From the NCBI GenBank assembly GCA_002704045.1, contig PAFF01000036.1:1-11141 (forward strand): a DNA stretch of 11,141 nt, in the 5' to 3' direction. The notes under the pieces are model-generated. The model searched no databases, was not told the DNA's origin, and saw only the letters and a list, made by a program, of their open reading frames with translations. Source of the stretch: Fidelibacterota bacterium (GTDB lineage: Bacteria > Fidelibacterota > Marinisomatia > SCGC-AAA003-L08 > GCA-002704045). A program made the translations under genes and the position numbers. Of this stretch, positions 1-6,663 are shown one piece after another (positions within the stretch are counted from its first letter, which is position 1; every line of letters begins with the position of its first letter).

Positions 1-625
1 AAAAGAATTAATTGAAATTTATAATTTATTAAAAAAAAATAAATGTTGGATAATATTGGACTTAATTTATGAAGATTTAAGTTATTTAAATCACAATATT
101 ATTAATAATAAACATATTCTTAATTATGAAAAATTAATTTTAGTGAGTGGATTTTCAAAATCTTATAGTATGACTGGTTGGAGAATTGGTTACATTTTTA
201 CAAAAAATAAATTATTAGATTTAATGTTTAAAATTAATCAACATCTTATAACAAATGTCCCATTGTTTATACAAGACGCCTCTATAGAAGCACTTAAAAA
301 TCATGATAACCAAATCAAAAAGTTCAACAAAGAACTAAAATTAAATTATGAATACCTATTACTTAAATTATCAAAATTAGGTTTTAAAATACCCTCATAT
401 GTTGGAGGAATGTTTATCTTTATTGATATAAGCAAATTTGGTCTTAAATCAGATATTTTTTGTGAAAAATTACTCAATGAGTATAAGGTAGCTGCCACTC
501 CAGGTATCTTTTTTGGTTCTAGTTGGGATAGTCATATTAGAATTTCCTTAAGTAATTATAAAAATGAATTTAAATTAGCTATAAATAAATTAGCCAATTT
601 TATTTCCTCTTTGAAAAATAATTGA
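1..625 (+). CDS. PLP-dependent class I/II aminotransferase, 5' end outside window
   Basis: C-terminal part of a fold-type I aminotransferase, which transfers an amino group between an amino acid and a 2-oxo acid or keto substrate in the cytoplasm. The frame is open from base 2, and in-frame residues precede the TTG at 56, so that codon is internal and the gene is cut by the window edge. Just after base 56 is an IYEDL segment matching the beta-strand before the PLP lysine. The lysine itself lies in GFSKSYSMTGWRIGY (codon 158-160), the classic class I signature. Near the C terminus, HIRISLS supplies the arginine that binds the substrate carboxylate. About 207 codons are present, roughly half the usual 380-400. 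The TGA stop overlaps the TTG start of the ATP-grasp gene by four bases, so the two are probably translationally coupled. The family is secure; the substrate cannot be told from sequence. Confidence 0.88.
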   Translation, partial: KELIEIYNLLKKNKCWIILDLIYEDLSYLNHNIINNKHILNYEKLILVSGFSKSYSMTGWRIGYIFTKNKLLDLMFKINQHLITNVPLFIQDASIEALKNHDNQIKKFNKELKLNYEYLLLKLSKLGFKIPSYVGGMFIFIDISKFGLKSDIFCEKLLNEYKVAATPGIFFGSSWDSHIRISLSNYKNEFKLAINKLANFISSLKNN

Positions 626-1560
626 GAATATTACTTACAAATGTTGGTAGAAGAACTTATTTCATAGACTATTTAAATGATTTAATTAAAAATAATAAAG
701 ATATAGAAATATACATTTCTGATAGAACAAATAAAGTAGCTAGTTACTATACAAATATTTCAAAATTTTTAGTATTACCAAAAGTTATTGGTAATCATAA
801 GAATTATATTAATAGTTTATTGAAGAAATGTTATGAAAATAAAATTGATTTAATAATACCTTTGTCTGACTTAGATTTACTTCCTTTGAGTTTAAATAAA
901 TCAAAATTTAAAAAGTTTAATTGTGATATTCTTGTCTCAAAACCAAAAATAATTAAAATTTGTGAAAATAAATTTGAACTTAATAACTTCTTAAAAAAAC
1001 TTAATATTAAATTCCCATATCAGTTTGAAAGTATTAAAGATATGATATTTCCTCTTATTTCTAAACCTCTAACGGGCAGTGGATCAAAAAATATTTTTTT
1101 ATATAAAAAAAAAAATGAATTACCATCTAAATTAGAAAAAAGTTTTATTTATCAAAGATTTATTAAAGGACAAGAATATGGCCTAGATATATTAAATGAT
1201 TTTGATGGAAGGTTTGTCTCATATTGTTTGAAGAAAAAAATCGAAATGCGATCAGGGGAAACGGATAAAGCAATTACAGTCAATAATAAAAGAGTTTTAA
1301 ATTTATCTAAAAAAATTTCTCAAAATTTGAGACATATTGGTAATTTAGATTGTGATTTGATAATAGATAAAAATAATAATATCTTTATTTTAGATTTTAA
1401 TTGTCGATTTGGTGGTGGTTATCCATTTACCCACTCTGTTGGTCATAATTTTATTGAATATTTAATAAATCAAAAACTTGGATTAAAAAACTCTAAATTT
1501 CCATTAAAATATAAAGAAAAATTTATAGCTAAAGGTATTAAAATTTTCAATGACTACTAA
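622..1560 (+). CDS. ATP-grasp protein, carbamoyl-phosphate-synthase-like
   Basis: A 312-residue cytoplasmic ATP-grasp enzyme; such enzymes use ATP to activate a carboxylate as acyl phosphate and join it to an amine or other nucleophile. The N terminus (ILLTNVGRRTYF, residues 3-14) is typical of the CarB-like ATP-grasp proteins found in polysaccharide clusters. The SKPLTGSGS segment (147-155) supplies the ATP lysine and glycine-rich loop. YQRFIKGQEYGLDIL (177-191) and LDFNCRFGGGYPFTH (257-271) form the metal and nucleotide site, with Asp258, Asn260 and Arg262 in the positions usually held by Glu/Asp, Asn and Arg. The start is TTG inside the preceding stop (TTGA), forced by the overlap. The 3' end overlaps neuB by 11 bases. 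An A11 tract at 1105-1115 lies inside the gene without breaking the frame. Fold is sure; substrate unknown. The tight link to neuB suggests a role in making or modifying the nonulosonic acid. Confidence 0.85.
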   Translation: MRILLTNVGRRTYFIDYLNDLIKNNKDIEIYISDRTNKVASYYTNISKFLVLPKVIGNHKNYINSLLKKCYENKIDLIIPLSDLDLLPLSLNKSKFKKFNCDILVSKPKIIKICENKFELNNFLKKLNIKFPYQFESIKDMIFPLISKPLTGSGSKNIFLYKKKNELPSKLEKSFIYQRFIKGQEYGLDILNDFDGRFVSYCLKKKIEMRSGETDKAITVNNKRVLNLSKKISQNLRHIGNLDCDLIIDKNNNIFILDFNCRFGGGYPFTHSVGHNFIEYLINQKLGLKNSKFPLKYKEKFIAKGIKIFNDY

Positions 1561-2554
1561 AGTAATTGCTGAAGTTGGACCAAACCATAATGGTGACATA
1601 AAATTAGCTAAAGAATTTATTTTATCCTTAAAAGACTCTGGTGTTGATTATATAAAATTTCAATTAGCAATTCCTGAAGATGTTTATTCTGACGATTCTT
1701 ATTTTGCTAATTATCAAAAGAAAAATACTAAACAGAAGTCAATAATTGAAATGAGTAAACAAATTCAATTAACTTACCCCCAGCATAAAATTCTTTTTGA
1801 ATTATGTAATAAAAATAACTTAAGGTACTCTTGCTCTGCTTTTGACTTAAAAAGTTTAAAATTTATTTTCAAAAATTTTAATTTACCATTTTTTAAAATA
1901 CCATCGGGAGAAATATTTTCATTAGATATGCTAGATTTTATAAAAAATAAAAAATTGCAAATTTTGTTGTCTACTGGGACATCTAGTCTAAAAGAAATTG
2001 AATATACAGTTAATTATATCGGTAAAAAAAACAAAAACAGATTAACATTAATGCACTGTATAAGTTCATATCCTGCTAAAAAATCAGAATTAAATTTAAA
2101 TTATATGAATTATTTAGCTAATAAATTTGGTGTTGACGTAGGTTATTCTGATCATAGCTTAGGTCCGGAAGCCTGCATAGTAGCTGCATCAATGGGCGCT
2201 AAATTTATAGAAAAACACGTAACCATGGATAAATCTTTACCTGGGCCTGATCATAAATCTTCAATGGAATTAAATGAGTTTATTCAATTAATTAAAGAAA
2301 TTAAAAGTATTAATATTATTAAAGGTAAAAGTAAAAAAGTTTTATCAAAAGAGACCAAAAACGTAAAAGATGTTGCGTTGAAAAGTTGTGTTTCAAAAAA
2401 ATTAATTAAAAAAAATGAAATACTAAAAAAAGAGCATATTTGTTTTAAAAGACCAGGTAATGGTATTCTACCTAATCAATTAAATTTTTTTATAGGAAAA
2501 AAAATAAAAGTAACGGTCAAAAAAAACAGAGTTTTAAAAAAAGAATTTTTTTAA
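1550..2554 (+). CDS. neuB: NeuB-family nonulosonic acid synthase (sialic/legionaminic/pseudaminic acid synthase)
   Basis: Condenses an N-acetylated hexosamine (ManNAc or a 2,4-diacetamido-trideoxyhexose) with phosphoenolpyruvate to give a nine-carbon 2-keto acid. The 334-residue length is normal. Residues 1-260 form the NeuB TIM barrel: AEVGPNHNGD (7-16), FKIPSGE (115-121), LSTGT (140-144), HCISSYP (169-175), GYSDHSLGPEA (198-208), EKHVTMDK (221-228) and PGPDHKSSME (231-240), carrying the expected Lys116 and His235. Residues 270-334 are the SAF (antifreeze-like) domain; RPGNGI (301-306) carries the arginine known in NeuB to reach the partner subunit's substrate. It starts with ATG inside the ATP-grasp gene and ends tail to tail with the methyltransferase gene, sharing a TTAA. 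The ANYQKKNT segment near residue 53 recalls legionaminate/sialate synthases more than PseI, but this is weak. No CMP-sugar synthetase or epimerase is in the window. Confidence 0.93.
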   Translation: MTTKVIAEVGPNHNGDIKLAKEFILSLKDSGVDYIKFQLAIPEDVYSDDSYFANYQKKNTKQKSIIEMSKQIQLTYPQHKILFELCNKNNLRYSCSAFDLKSLKFIFKNFNLPFFKIPSGEIFSLDMLDFIKNKKLQILLSTGTSSLKEIEYTVNYIGKKNKNRLTLMHCISSYPAKKSELNLNYMNYLANKFGVDVGYSDHSLGPEACIVAASMGAKFIEKHVTMDKSLPGPDHKSSMELNEFIQLIKEIKSINIIKGKSKKVLSKETKNVKDVALKSCVSKKLIKKNEILKKEHICFKRPGNGILPNQLNFFIGKKIKVTVKKNRVLKKEFF

Positions 2555-2563
2555 ATTTTTTTT
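2533..2563 (+). terminator. All-A/T hairpin with U tract at neuB/methyltransferase junction
   Basis: Bases 2533-2542 (three T, seven A) pair perfectly with 2546-2552 plus 2553-2555 (seven T, three A) around a three-base GAA loop. Eight T (2556-2563) follow directly. The shape is that of an intrinsic terminator for the plus-strand block, with a stem of A-T pairs only. The hairpin contains the stop codons of both convergent genes (TAA at 2552-2554 on plus, 2553-2551 on minus). The U tract is only on the plus side, so it would serve neuB rather than the opposing operon. A stem this weak may also be chance in AT-rich DNA. Confidence 0.45.
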
Positions 2564-3237
2564 GCCGTAATTATTGACTCATGTTCAAAACTATCAAAAA
2601 CTTTCCAGTGGCTATAGCCTATATCAATAATTTTAAAACTATTTTTTCTTAAATCATTTTCAACACTTTTATTAGTTTTAGGAAAATACATACTTATTTG
2701 TTTGTCAGTACTTTTATTTGGTAAAGTTTTTTTAACGTCATTTTTATTTGAGGTTATATTTGTATAATTATTATTGTCTCTTAAATTAAAATCCAATATT
2801 AAGTATGAGTTTTTCTTTATTATCCTATTAAATTCTCTGAGATTTTGTAAGGCATGTTCTCTATTTACAAAATTGTTATAAACACTCATACAAATTATTA
2901 AATCAAAGTGATTACTTTTATATGGCAATTTACTGATCGCTGGGTCTATTAGCGTGTAGTCAGATTTATTTTTAAAATTATTATTTATTTTTGACTTTAC
3001 TAAATTTATAGCATTCAAAGAAATATCTGCAAAATAAACTTTATTATAATTATTTAAGAAATGCATCCCATTTGATCCAGGGCCACATCCAAAATCAAGT
3101 ATATTTGAATTTTTTGGTAATTTTATATTTGAGGCTATTCTTACTAATTCAATACTTGGATATTTTTTATCATATCCTTTTGCATATATATCTTCAAAAG
3201 ACTCAATTGAGTTTAAAACTTCAGTTTTAATATTCAT
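2551..3237 (-). CDS. Class I SAM-dependent methyltransferase
   Basis: A 228-residue soluble methyltransferase of the Methyltransf_11/25 type, which moves a methyl group from S-adenosylmethionine to an unknown acceptor. Motif I is ILDFGCGPGSNG (46-57), the SAM-binding glycine loop. An acidic residue ending strand 2 follows in YFADIS (Asp71). Motif III/IV lies around LPYKSNHFDLIICMSVYNN (104-122), and YLILDFN (145-151) is the later core strand. There is no signal peptide or membrane segment. The ATG lies within the end of the upstream dehydrogenase gene (11-base overlap), so the two form an operon. The stop overlaps that of convergent neuB. The setting suggests O- or N-methylation of a sugar or its substituent; the sequence does not show the acceptor. 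Confidence 0.85.
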   Translation of the reverse strand: MNIKTEVLNSIESFEDIYAKGYDKKYPSIELVRIASNIKLPKNSNILDFGCGPGSNGMHFLNNYNKVYFADISLNAINLVKSKINNNFKNKSDYTLIDPAISKLPYKSNHFDLIICMSVYNNFVNREHALQNLREFNRIIKKNSYLILDFNLRDNNNYTNITSNKNDVKKTLPNKSTDKQISMYFPKTNKSVENDLRKNSFKIIDIGYSHWKVFDSFEHESIITAKKI

Positions 3238-4156
3238 ATTTTTTACTTACAATATTATTCAGTTTTTTACCGTTAATGAAGTTTTCAATATTCATTAATA
3301 TCAAGTTAAATCTCTCATTTTTGTCACTCCCCATACCAGCTGTATGATTTGTTAGTAATACATTTTTATATCTTTTTAAAGGATGTTTTTTTGGAATTGG
3401 CTCTGTGTCTAATACATCAAGACCAACAGCTGTAAATTTATTTTTATTTAAAAGCTTAATTAAATCATCGGTATTTAGTATTTTACCTCTAGAAATATTA
3501 ATTAGGTATGAGCCCTTTTTAATTTTATTCATTAGCTTGTAATCAAAATAATTTTGTGTGCGTGAAGTTAATGGTGCAGCAATAAAAATAATATCAAATT
3601 TATCTAAATCATTAATAAAGCTTTTATTTGTATAGTTCTTTTCAATAAAATTTAAATTTGGTTTAATGCTATTTGAAACTGAATAAATCTTACAACCAAA
3701 TGAAAAACACTTTTGTGCAATACTTAAACCAATACCTCCAAGTCCATATATTAAAACTTTTTTATTTTGTAAAATAGTTGGGGCAGTGAAGTATTTTCCA
3801 TTAGAGTCAGAGTTAAGCCTAGTTAAATATAAAAGCATTGCTAATGCATGCTCAGAAACATTTGAACCTTGAATTATTTTACCACAAGTAAATTTTACAT
3901 CTGTTTTTTGTATATAATTTGTATATTCCTCAACACCTGCAATAGATAAGTGTACCCATTCTAATTTTGGATATTTTAAGAAATTTTCATTAATTATAAA
4001 ATTATGAATAATGTCGTGAGAAAAAGAAATAATGGCATTATATTTATGAATATTCTGTATTTTATTAATTAAATCAAAATCAATATTTTTAAATGTTTTT
4101 TTTAAAATCTTAAGTTGATCTTTATTGATTGATACTAAAGCAATTTTTTTTTTCAT
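3227..4156 (-). CDS. D-isomer-specific 2-hydroxyacid dehydrogenase, copy 1
   Basis: A 309-residue NAD(P)-dependent dehydrogenase interconverting a 2-oxo acid and a D-2-hydroxy acid. The Rossmann signature is VLIYGLGGIG (134-143). The catalytic triad is complete: Arg223 in INISRGKI, Glu252 in DVLDTEP, His271 in TNHTAG. The length is normal for the family (about 310-330). First gene of a two-gene minus-strand operon with the methyltransferase. The coding start carries an A10 run (4153-4144 on the minus strand, codons 2-5). A second member with shared segments (EW-V/I-HL, GKIIQG, APLT, INISRGKI) starts at 10257 on the opposite strand, so the two are paralogues. The substrate is unknown: glyoxylate, hydroxypyruvate, pyruvate or a sugar-derived oxo acid are all possible. 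A role in supplying a hydroxyacyl decoration is inference. Confidence 0.9.
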   Translation of the reverse strand: MKKKIALVSINKDQLKILKKTFKNIDFDLINKIQNIHKYNAIISFSHDIIHNFIINENFLKYPKLEWVHLSIAGVEEYTNYIQKTDVKFTCGKIIQGSNVSEHALAMLLYLTRLNSDSNGKYFTAPTILQNKKVLIYGLGGIGLSIAQKCFSFGCKIYSVSNSIKPNLNFIEKNYTNKSFINDLDKFDIIFIAAPLTSRTQNYFDYKLMNKIKKGSYLINISRGKILNTDDLIKLLNKNKFTAVGLDVLDTEPIPKKHPLKRYKNVLLTNHTAGMGSDKNERFNLILMNIENFINGKKLNNIVSKKYEY

Positions 4157-4234
4157 ATATATATTTTAAAATATGTAATTATATAAGATAATAAATGAAT
4201 ATATTAAACTATCTAAGATTTAAAAGAATAATTA
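4157..4234 (+). promoter_or_regulatory. Divergent promoter region between dehydrogenase and deacetylase genes
   Basis: This 78-base gap separates two divergent starts and should hold both promoters. On the minus strand a perfect TATAAT lies at 4183-4178, placed to start transcripts about 15 bases before the dehydrogenase ATG. A weak TTTAAT-like -35 lies about 17 bases upstream. On the plus strand a TATAAG at 4182-4187 overlaps it and could serve the deacetylase gene. The gap is nearly all A/T, so -10-like hexamers occur easily by chance; the location is stronger evidence than the motifs. No Shine-Dalgarno sequence is visible before either start. Confidence 0.4.
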
Positions 4235-5176
4235 ATGATTAAAGTCTCAAATAACAATATTTATATAGTTATGTACCATTACGTGAGACCTATTAGAAAT
4301 AGCAATTTTAAAAATTTAAAAGGGTTAGAATACAATTTATTCAAAAAACAAATAAATTACCTTATTAATAAATTTAACATACTTACAAACGACGATTTTT
4401 TTGAAATTTTAGAAAACAAAAGAATACCAAAGAAACCATCAATTTTACTAACCTTTGATGATGGATACAAAGATCATTATGATTACGTATATCCATATTT
4501 AATGAAAAAAAAAATTTCTGGTATTTTTTATCCCCCAATCAACATATTAATTAATAAAAAAGTTTTAGAGGTAAACAAAATTCATTTTATACTAGAAAAA
4601 GTAAAAGACATTAAACCCATACTTGATGATTTAATTTTACATTTAAAAGAAAATTATATTGAAACTTTTAAAAGAATAAATTTAAAAAAAATTCCTCTAA
4701 ACTCTAGATTTGATGATAAAGAAACAATTTTATTTAAAAAATTACTTCAAACTTATTTACCAACTGATACAAAAACTAAAATTATTAATTATTTATTTGA
4801 TAAATATACAGATTTATCAGAAAAAGATTTATCATCAATATTATATTTTAATAAAAAAGAAATGAAGGAAATGTTCAAGGATAAAATGATATTTGGATCA
4901 CACGGCTGTAATCATGAAAGATGGAACTATTTAAAAAATATTAACTTGAATAATGAAATTTCAAATTCTATTCAATTTTTTAAAAAGAATAAAATTTATG
5001 ATAGTAACTTTTCAATAAGTTATCCATATGGTGGATACAATAATAAAGTTATAAATGTTGTCAAAAAATATAATATAAAATTTTGTTTGACTACAGAAGT
5101 TGGTAGTATAAATAAATATAATATTAAAAACCGATATATGATTCCTAGATATGATACTAATGATTTTGTGATATGA
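4235..5176 (+). CDS. Polysaccharide deacetylase, NodB homology domain
   Basis: A 313-residue carbohydrate esterase family 4-like protein that removes N- or O-acetyl groups from a sugar or glycan with a divalent metal. The N-terminal YHYVRP (14-19) is typical of these enzymes. Motif 1 is LLTFDDGYKD (71-80), where Asp75 would be the base and Asp76 a metal ligand. Motif 2 is SHGCNHE (222-228), giving His223 and His227. Motif 3 is SYPYGGYN (262-269), and the C-terminal IPRYDTND is also familiar. Motifs 1 and 2 are about 145 residues apart, longer than the minimal NodB domain, so an insert of unknown role (roughly 100-210) is present. No signal peptide or membrane anchor is visible, suggesting an intracellular substrate. 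An A10 run sits at 4505-4514. The stop overlaps the next gene's ATG (ATGA), indicating coupling to the methyltransferase. Confidence 0.85.
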   Translation: MIKVSNNNIYIVMYHYVRPIRNSNFKNLKGLEYNLFKKQINYLINKFNILTNDDFFEILENKRIPKKPSILLTFDDGYKDHYDYVYPYLMKKKISGIFYPPINILINKKVLEVNKIHFILEKVKDIKPILDDLILHLKENYIETFKRINLKKIPLNSRFDDKETILFKKLLQTYLPTDTKTKIINYLFDKYTDLSEKDLSSILYFNKKEMKEMFKDKMIFGSHGCNHERWNYLKNINLNNEISNSIQFFKKNKIYDSNFSISYPYGGYNNKVINVVKKYNIKFCLTTEVGSINKYNIKNRYMIPRYDTNDFVI

Positions 5177-6048
5177 AATATAAGCAACAAGAACAGACAC
5201 AAACTTTCTTTGAAAAAGATGCCACCAATTGGAAAAAAAAATCAATTTTTTCTGAAAATAAACTTCTTAATACTATTACTGAGAGAAATCTTTATGTGAT
5301 CTCACAAATTAAAAAGTATAAACTTAGATCTTTAATTGATGTAGGTTGTGGTACCGGTGACCTTTCTTATGAGGCTTCAAAATTTACAAAATACAGTCTA
5401 GGATTAGATTTTGCTAAAAGTATGATTAAACTTGCTAATAAAAAATTTAAAAATAAAAATTTAGAATTTATTGAAGGATCTTTATTTGACTTTGAAACTT
5501 CGTCTAATTTTGATTGTGTATCTGCAAACGGTTTTATTGAGTATATATCTCTCAAAGATATTGAAAACTTTATTGATATTTCAAGGAATTTACTAACTAA
5601 AAATGGTTACTTAGTTTTTGGTACTAGAAATAGATTATTTAATTTATTTTCATTAAACAAGTTTTCTTTATCTGAATTAAAAAAAAGAACTTACAAGAAT
5701 TTTTTTGAAGAGTCTGTCCATCTAACCCATTTAAATTTTAAAAAATTCATTAAACTTAAAAAGACAAAATTTGAAGAGGTCCCATTTAAACAACCAAATA
5801 CTGGAGTGAATGTTGATAAAAGACATCAATTTTCACCATTACAACTAATTGATATTTTAAACAAAAAAAAATTCAAAATTGTAGATATACACCCAATTAA
5901 TTATCATCCTGTTCCCCCAATAGTCTACAGGTCTAATGATAATTTTAGACTATTCTCAAATTACATTTTTAAACTTAATTCAGATAATAAATTACCTTAT
6001 ATTCCTTTTTCATCATCATTTATGATATCTGCAAAAAAAAATAGTTAA
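5173..6048 (+). CDS. Class I SAM-dependent methyltransferase
   Basis: A 291-residue soluble methyltransferase. Motif I is LIDVGCGTGDLS (54-65), motif II ends in LGLDF with Asp79 binding the SAM ribose, and FDCVSANGFIEYI (113-125) is the post-motif region. The N-terminal FFEKDATNWKKK (12-23) resembles the lead-in of UbiG-like and polysaccharide-cluster methyltransferases. The region after about residue 140 is not one I recognise and probably binds the acceptor. It is translationally coupled to the deacetylase, which suggests the pair acts on the same sugar, for instance deacetylation followed by N-methylation; that is inference. It shows no close likeness to the minus-strand methyltransferase ending at 2551 beyond the general fold. 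The TAA stop lies inside the palindrome shared with the HisH-like gene. Confidence 0.85.
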   Translation: MKYKQQEQTQTFFEKDATNWKKKSIFSENKLLNTITERNLYVISQIKKYKLRSLIDVGCGTGDLSYEASKFTKYSLGLDFAKSMIKLANKKFKNKNLEFIEGSLFDFETSSNFDCVSANGFIEYISLKDIENFIDISRNLLTKNGYLVFGTRNRLFNLFSLNKFSLSELKKRTYKNFFEESVHLTHLNFKKFIKLKKTKFEEVPFKQPNTGVNVDKRHQFSPLQLIDILNKKKFKIVDIHPINYHPVPPIVYRSNDNFRLFSNYIFKLNSDNKLPYIPFSSSFMISAKKNS

Positions 6049-6061
6049 TAGCTATTAACTA
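6042..6061. terminator. 20-base perfect palindrome at convergent junction, terminator-like
   Basis: Bases 6042-6051 (TAGTTAATAG) are followed by their exact reverse complement at 6052-6061. As RNA this folds to an eight-pair stem with an AGCT loop. It holds the stop codons of both convergent genes (TAA at 6046-6048 on plus, 6057-6055 on minus). On the minus strand it is followed at once by nine U (from A-run 6033-6041), the layout of an intrinsic terminator for the amidotransferase operon. Plus-strand transcripts meet only a delayed T-rich stretch near 6071. The stem has one G-C pair, so efficiency is uncertain. Confidence 0.5.
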
Positions 6062-6663
6062 CCAGTTATTATTTTTTGTAAAAGGCTTAATCCATTTTTT
6101 CCACTCTTTTCAGGGTGAAATTGAATACCATACACATTCCCTTTATTTATAACAGCAGGTATTTTTGTATTATGACTATTGCAATAATAAAATAGATCAG
6201 CTTTGTTTTTACAATTAAAAGAATATGAATGTAAAAAATAAAATATTTTATTATTAATTTTTAAATCATCCTTTTTATTAGATTTGACTTCATACCAATT
6301 CATTATAGGTAATCGATAATTTTTACTTTTATTAATTTTTTTTACATTTCCTTCAATAAAATTTAAACCTTTGGTAATTTTATTTTCATATCCAAGTGTA
6401 GCTAAAATTTGCATTCCAACACAAATACCAATAATTTTTTTATTTTGATTTTTACATTTCTCTAAGGATCTTAAAATATTTTTCTTTTTAATCATACTCA
6501 TTGCTTTGTCAAATGAACCAACTCCTGGTAAAATTATAATGTTTGCAGCTTCAATTTTTTTAATTTTATCAGTGACAATATGATCAATTTTCAACTTTAA
6601 TAGGGCATTTGTCAGTGATGAAATATTCCCTACTTCATAATCAACAATAACTAAATTACTCAT
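6055..6663 (-). CDS. hisH: HisH-like glutamine amidotransferase subunit (surface-sugar type)
   Basis: A class I glutaminase, 202 residues, the normal HisH length. It hydrolyses glutamine and passes ammonia to the HisF-like partner. The triad is intact: Cys81 in GICVGMQ, His183 and Glu185 in QFHPEKS. ILPGVGSFDKAM (44-55) and FLHSYSF (143-149) are also standard. The PHMGWN-type segment of histidine-pathway HisH is altered here to PIMNWY (119-124), hinting at a different partner or ligand. It is the last gene of a three-gene minus operon and overlaps hisF by eight bases. With a WbpG/PseA-type amidotransferase upstream and no other histidine gene nearby, it most likely belongs to sugar acetamidino formation, as HisH2 does with WbpG in Pseudomonas O-antigen synthesis. 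A true histidine role is unlikely. Confidence 0.88.
   Translation of the reverse strand: MSNLVIVDYEVGNISSLTNALLKLKIDHIVTDKIKKIEAANIIILPGVGSFDKAMSMIKKKNILRSLEKCKNQNKKIIGICVGMQILATLGYENKITKGLNFIEGNVKKINKSKNYRLPIMNWYEVKSNKKDDLKINNKIFYFLHSYSFNCKNKADLFYYCNSHNTKIPAVINKGNVYGIQFHPEKSGKNGLSLLQKIITGS

Noticed and set aside
56..58. TTG at 56 as a true start of the aminotransferase
   Set aside because: The frame is open to the window edge and the upstream residues fit the aminotransferase fold; the gene is simply cut.
1105..1115. A11 run as a frameshift in the ATP-grasp gene
   Set aside because: The frame continues with conserved ATP-grasp motifs on both sides, so the run is in frame as sequenced.
4157..4171. 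Short TA-rich stretch as a tandem repeat or replication signal
   Set aside because: Too short and fully explained by the A/T-rich divergent promoter gap.
5012..5245. Minus-strand open frames opposite the deacetylase/methyltransferase junction
   Set aside because: They lie antisense to well-supported coding sequence, overlap each other and show no recognisable motif.
5367..5555. 62-residue minus-strand open frame
   Set aside because: Antisense to the SAM-binding core of the methyltransferase gene; no motif and no start signal.
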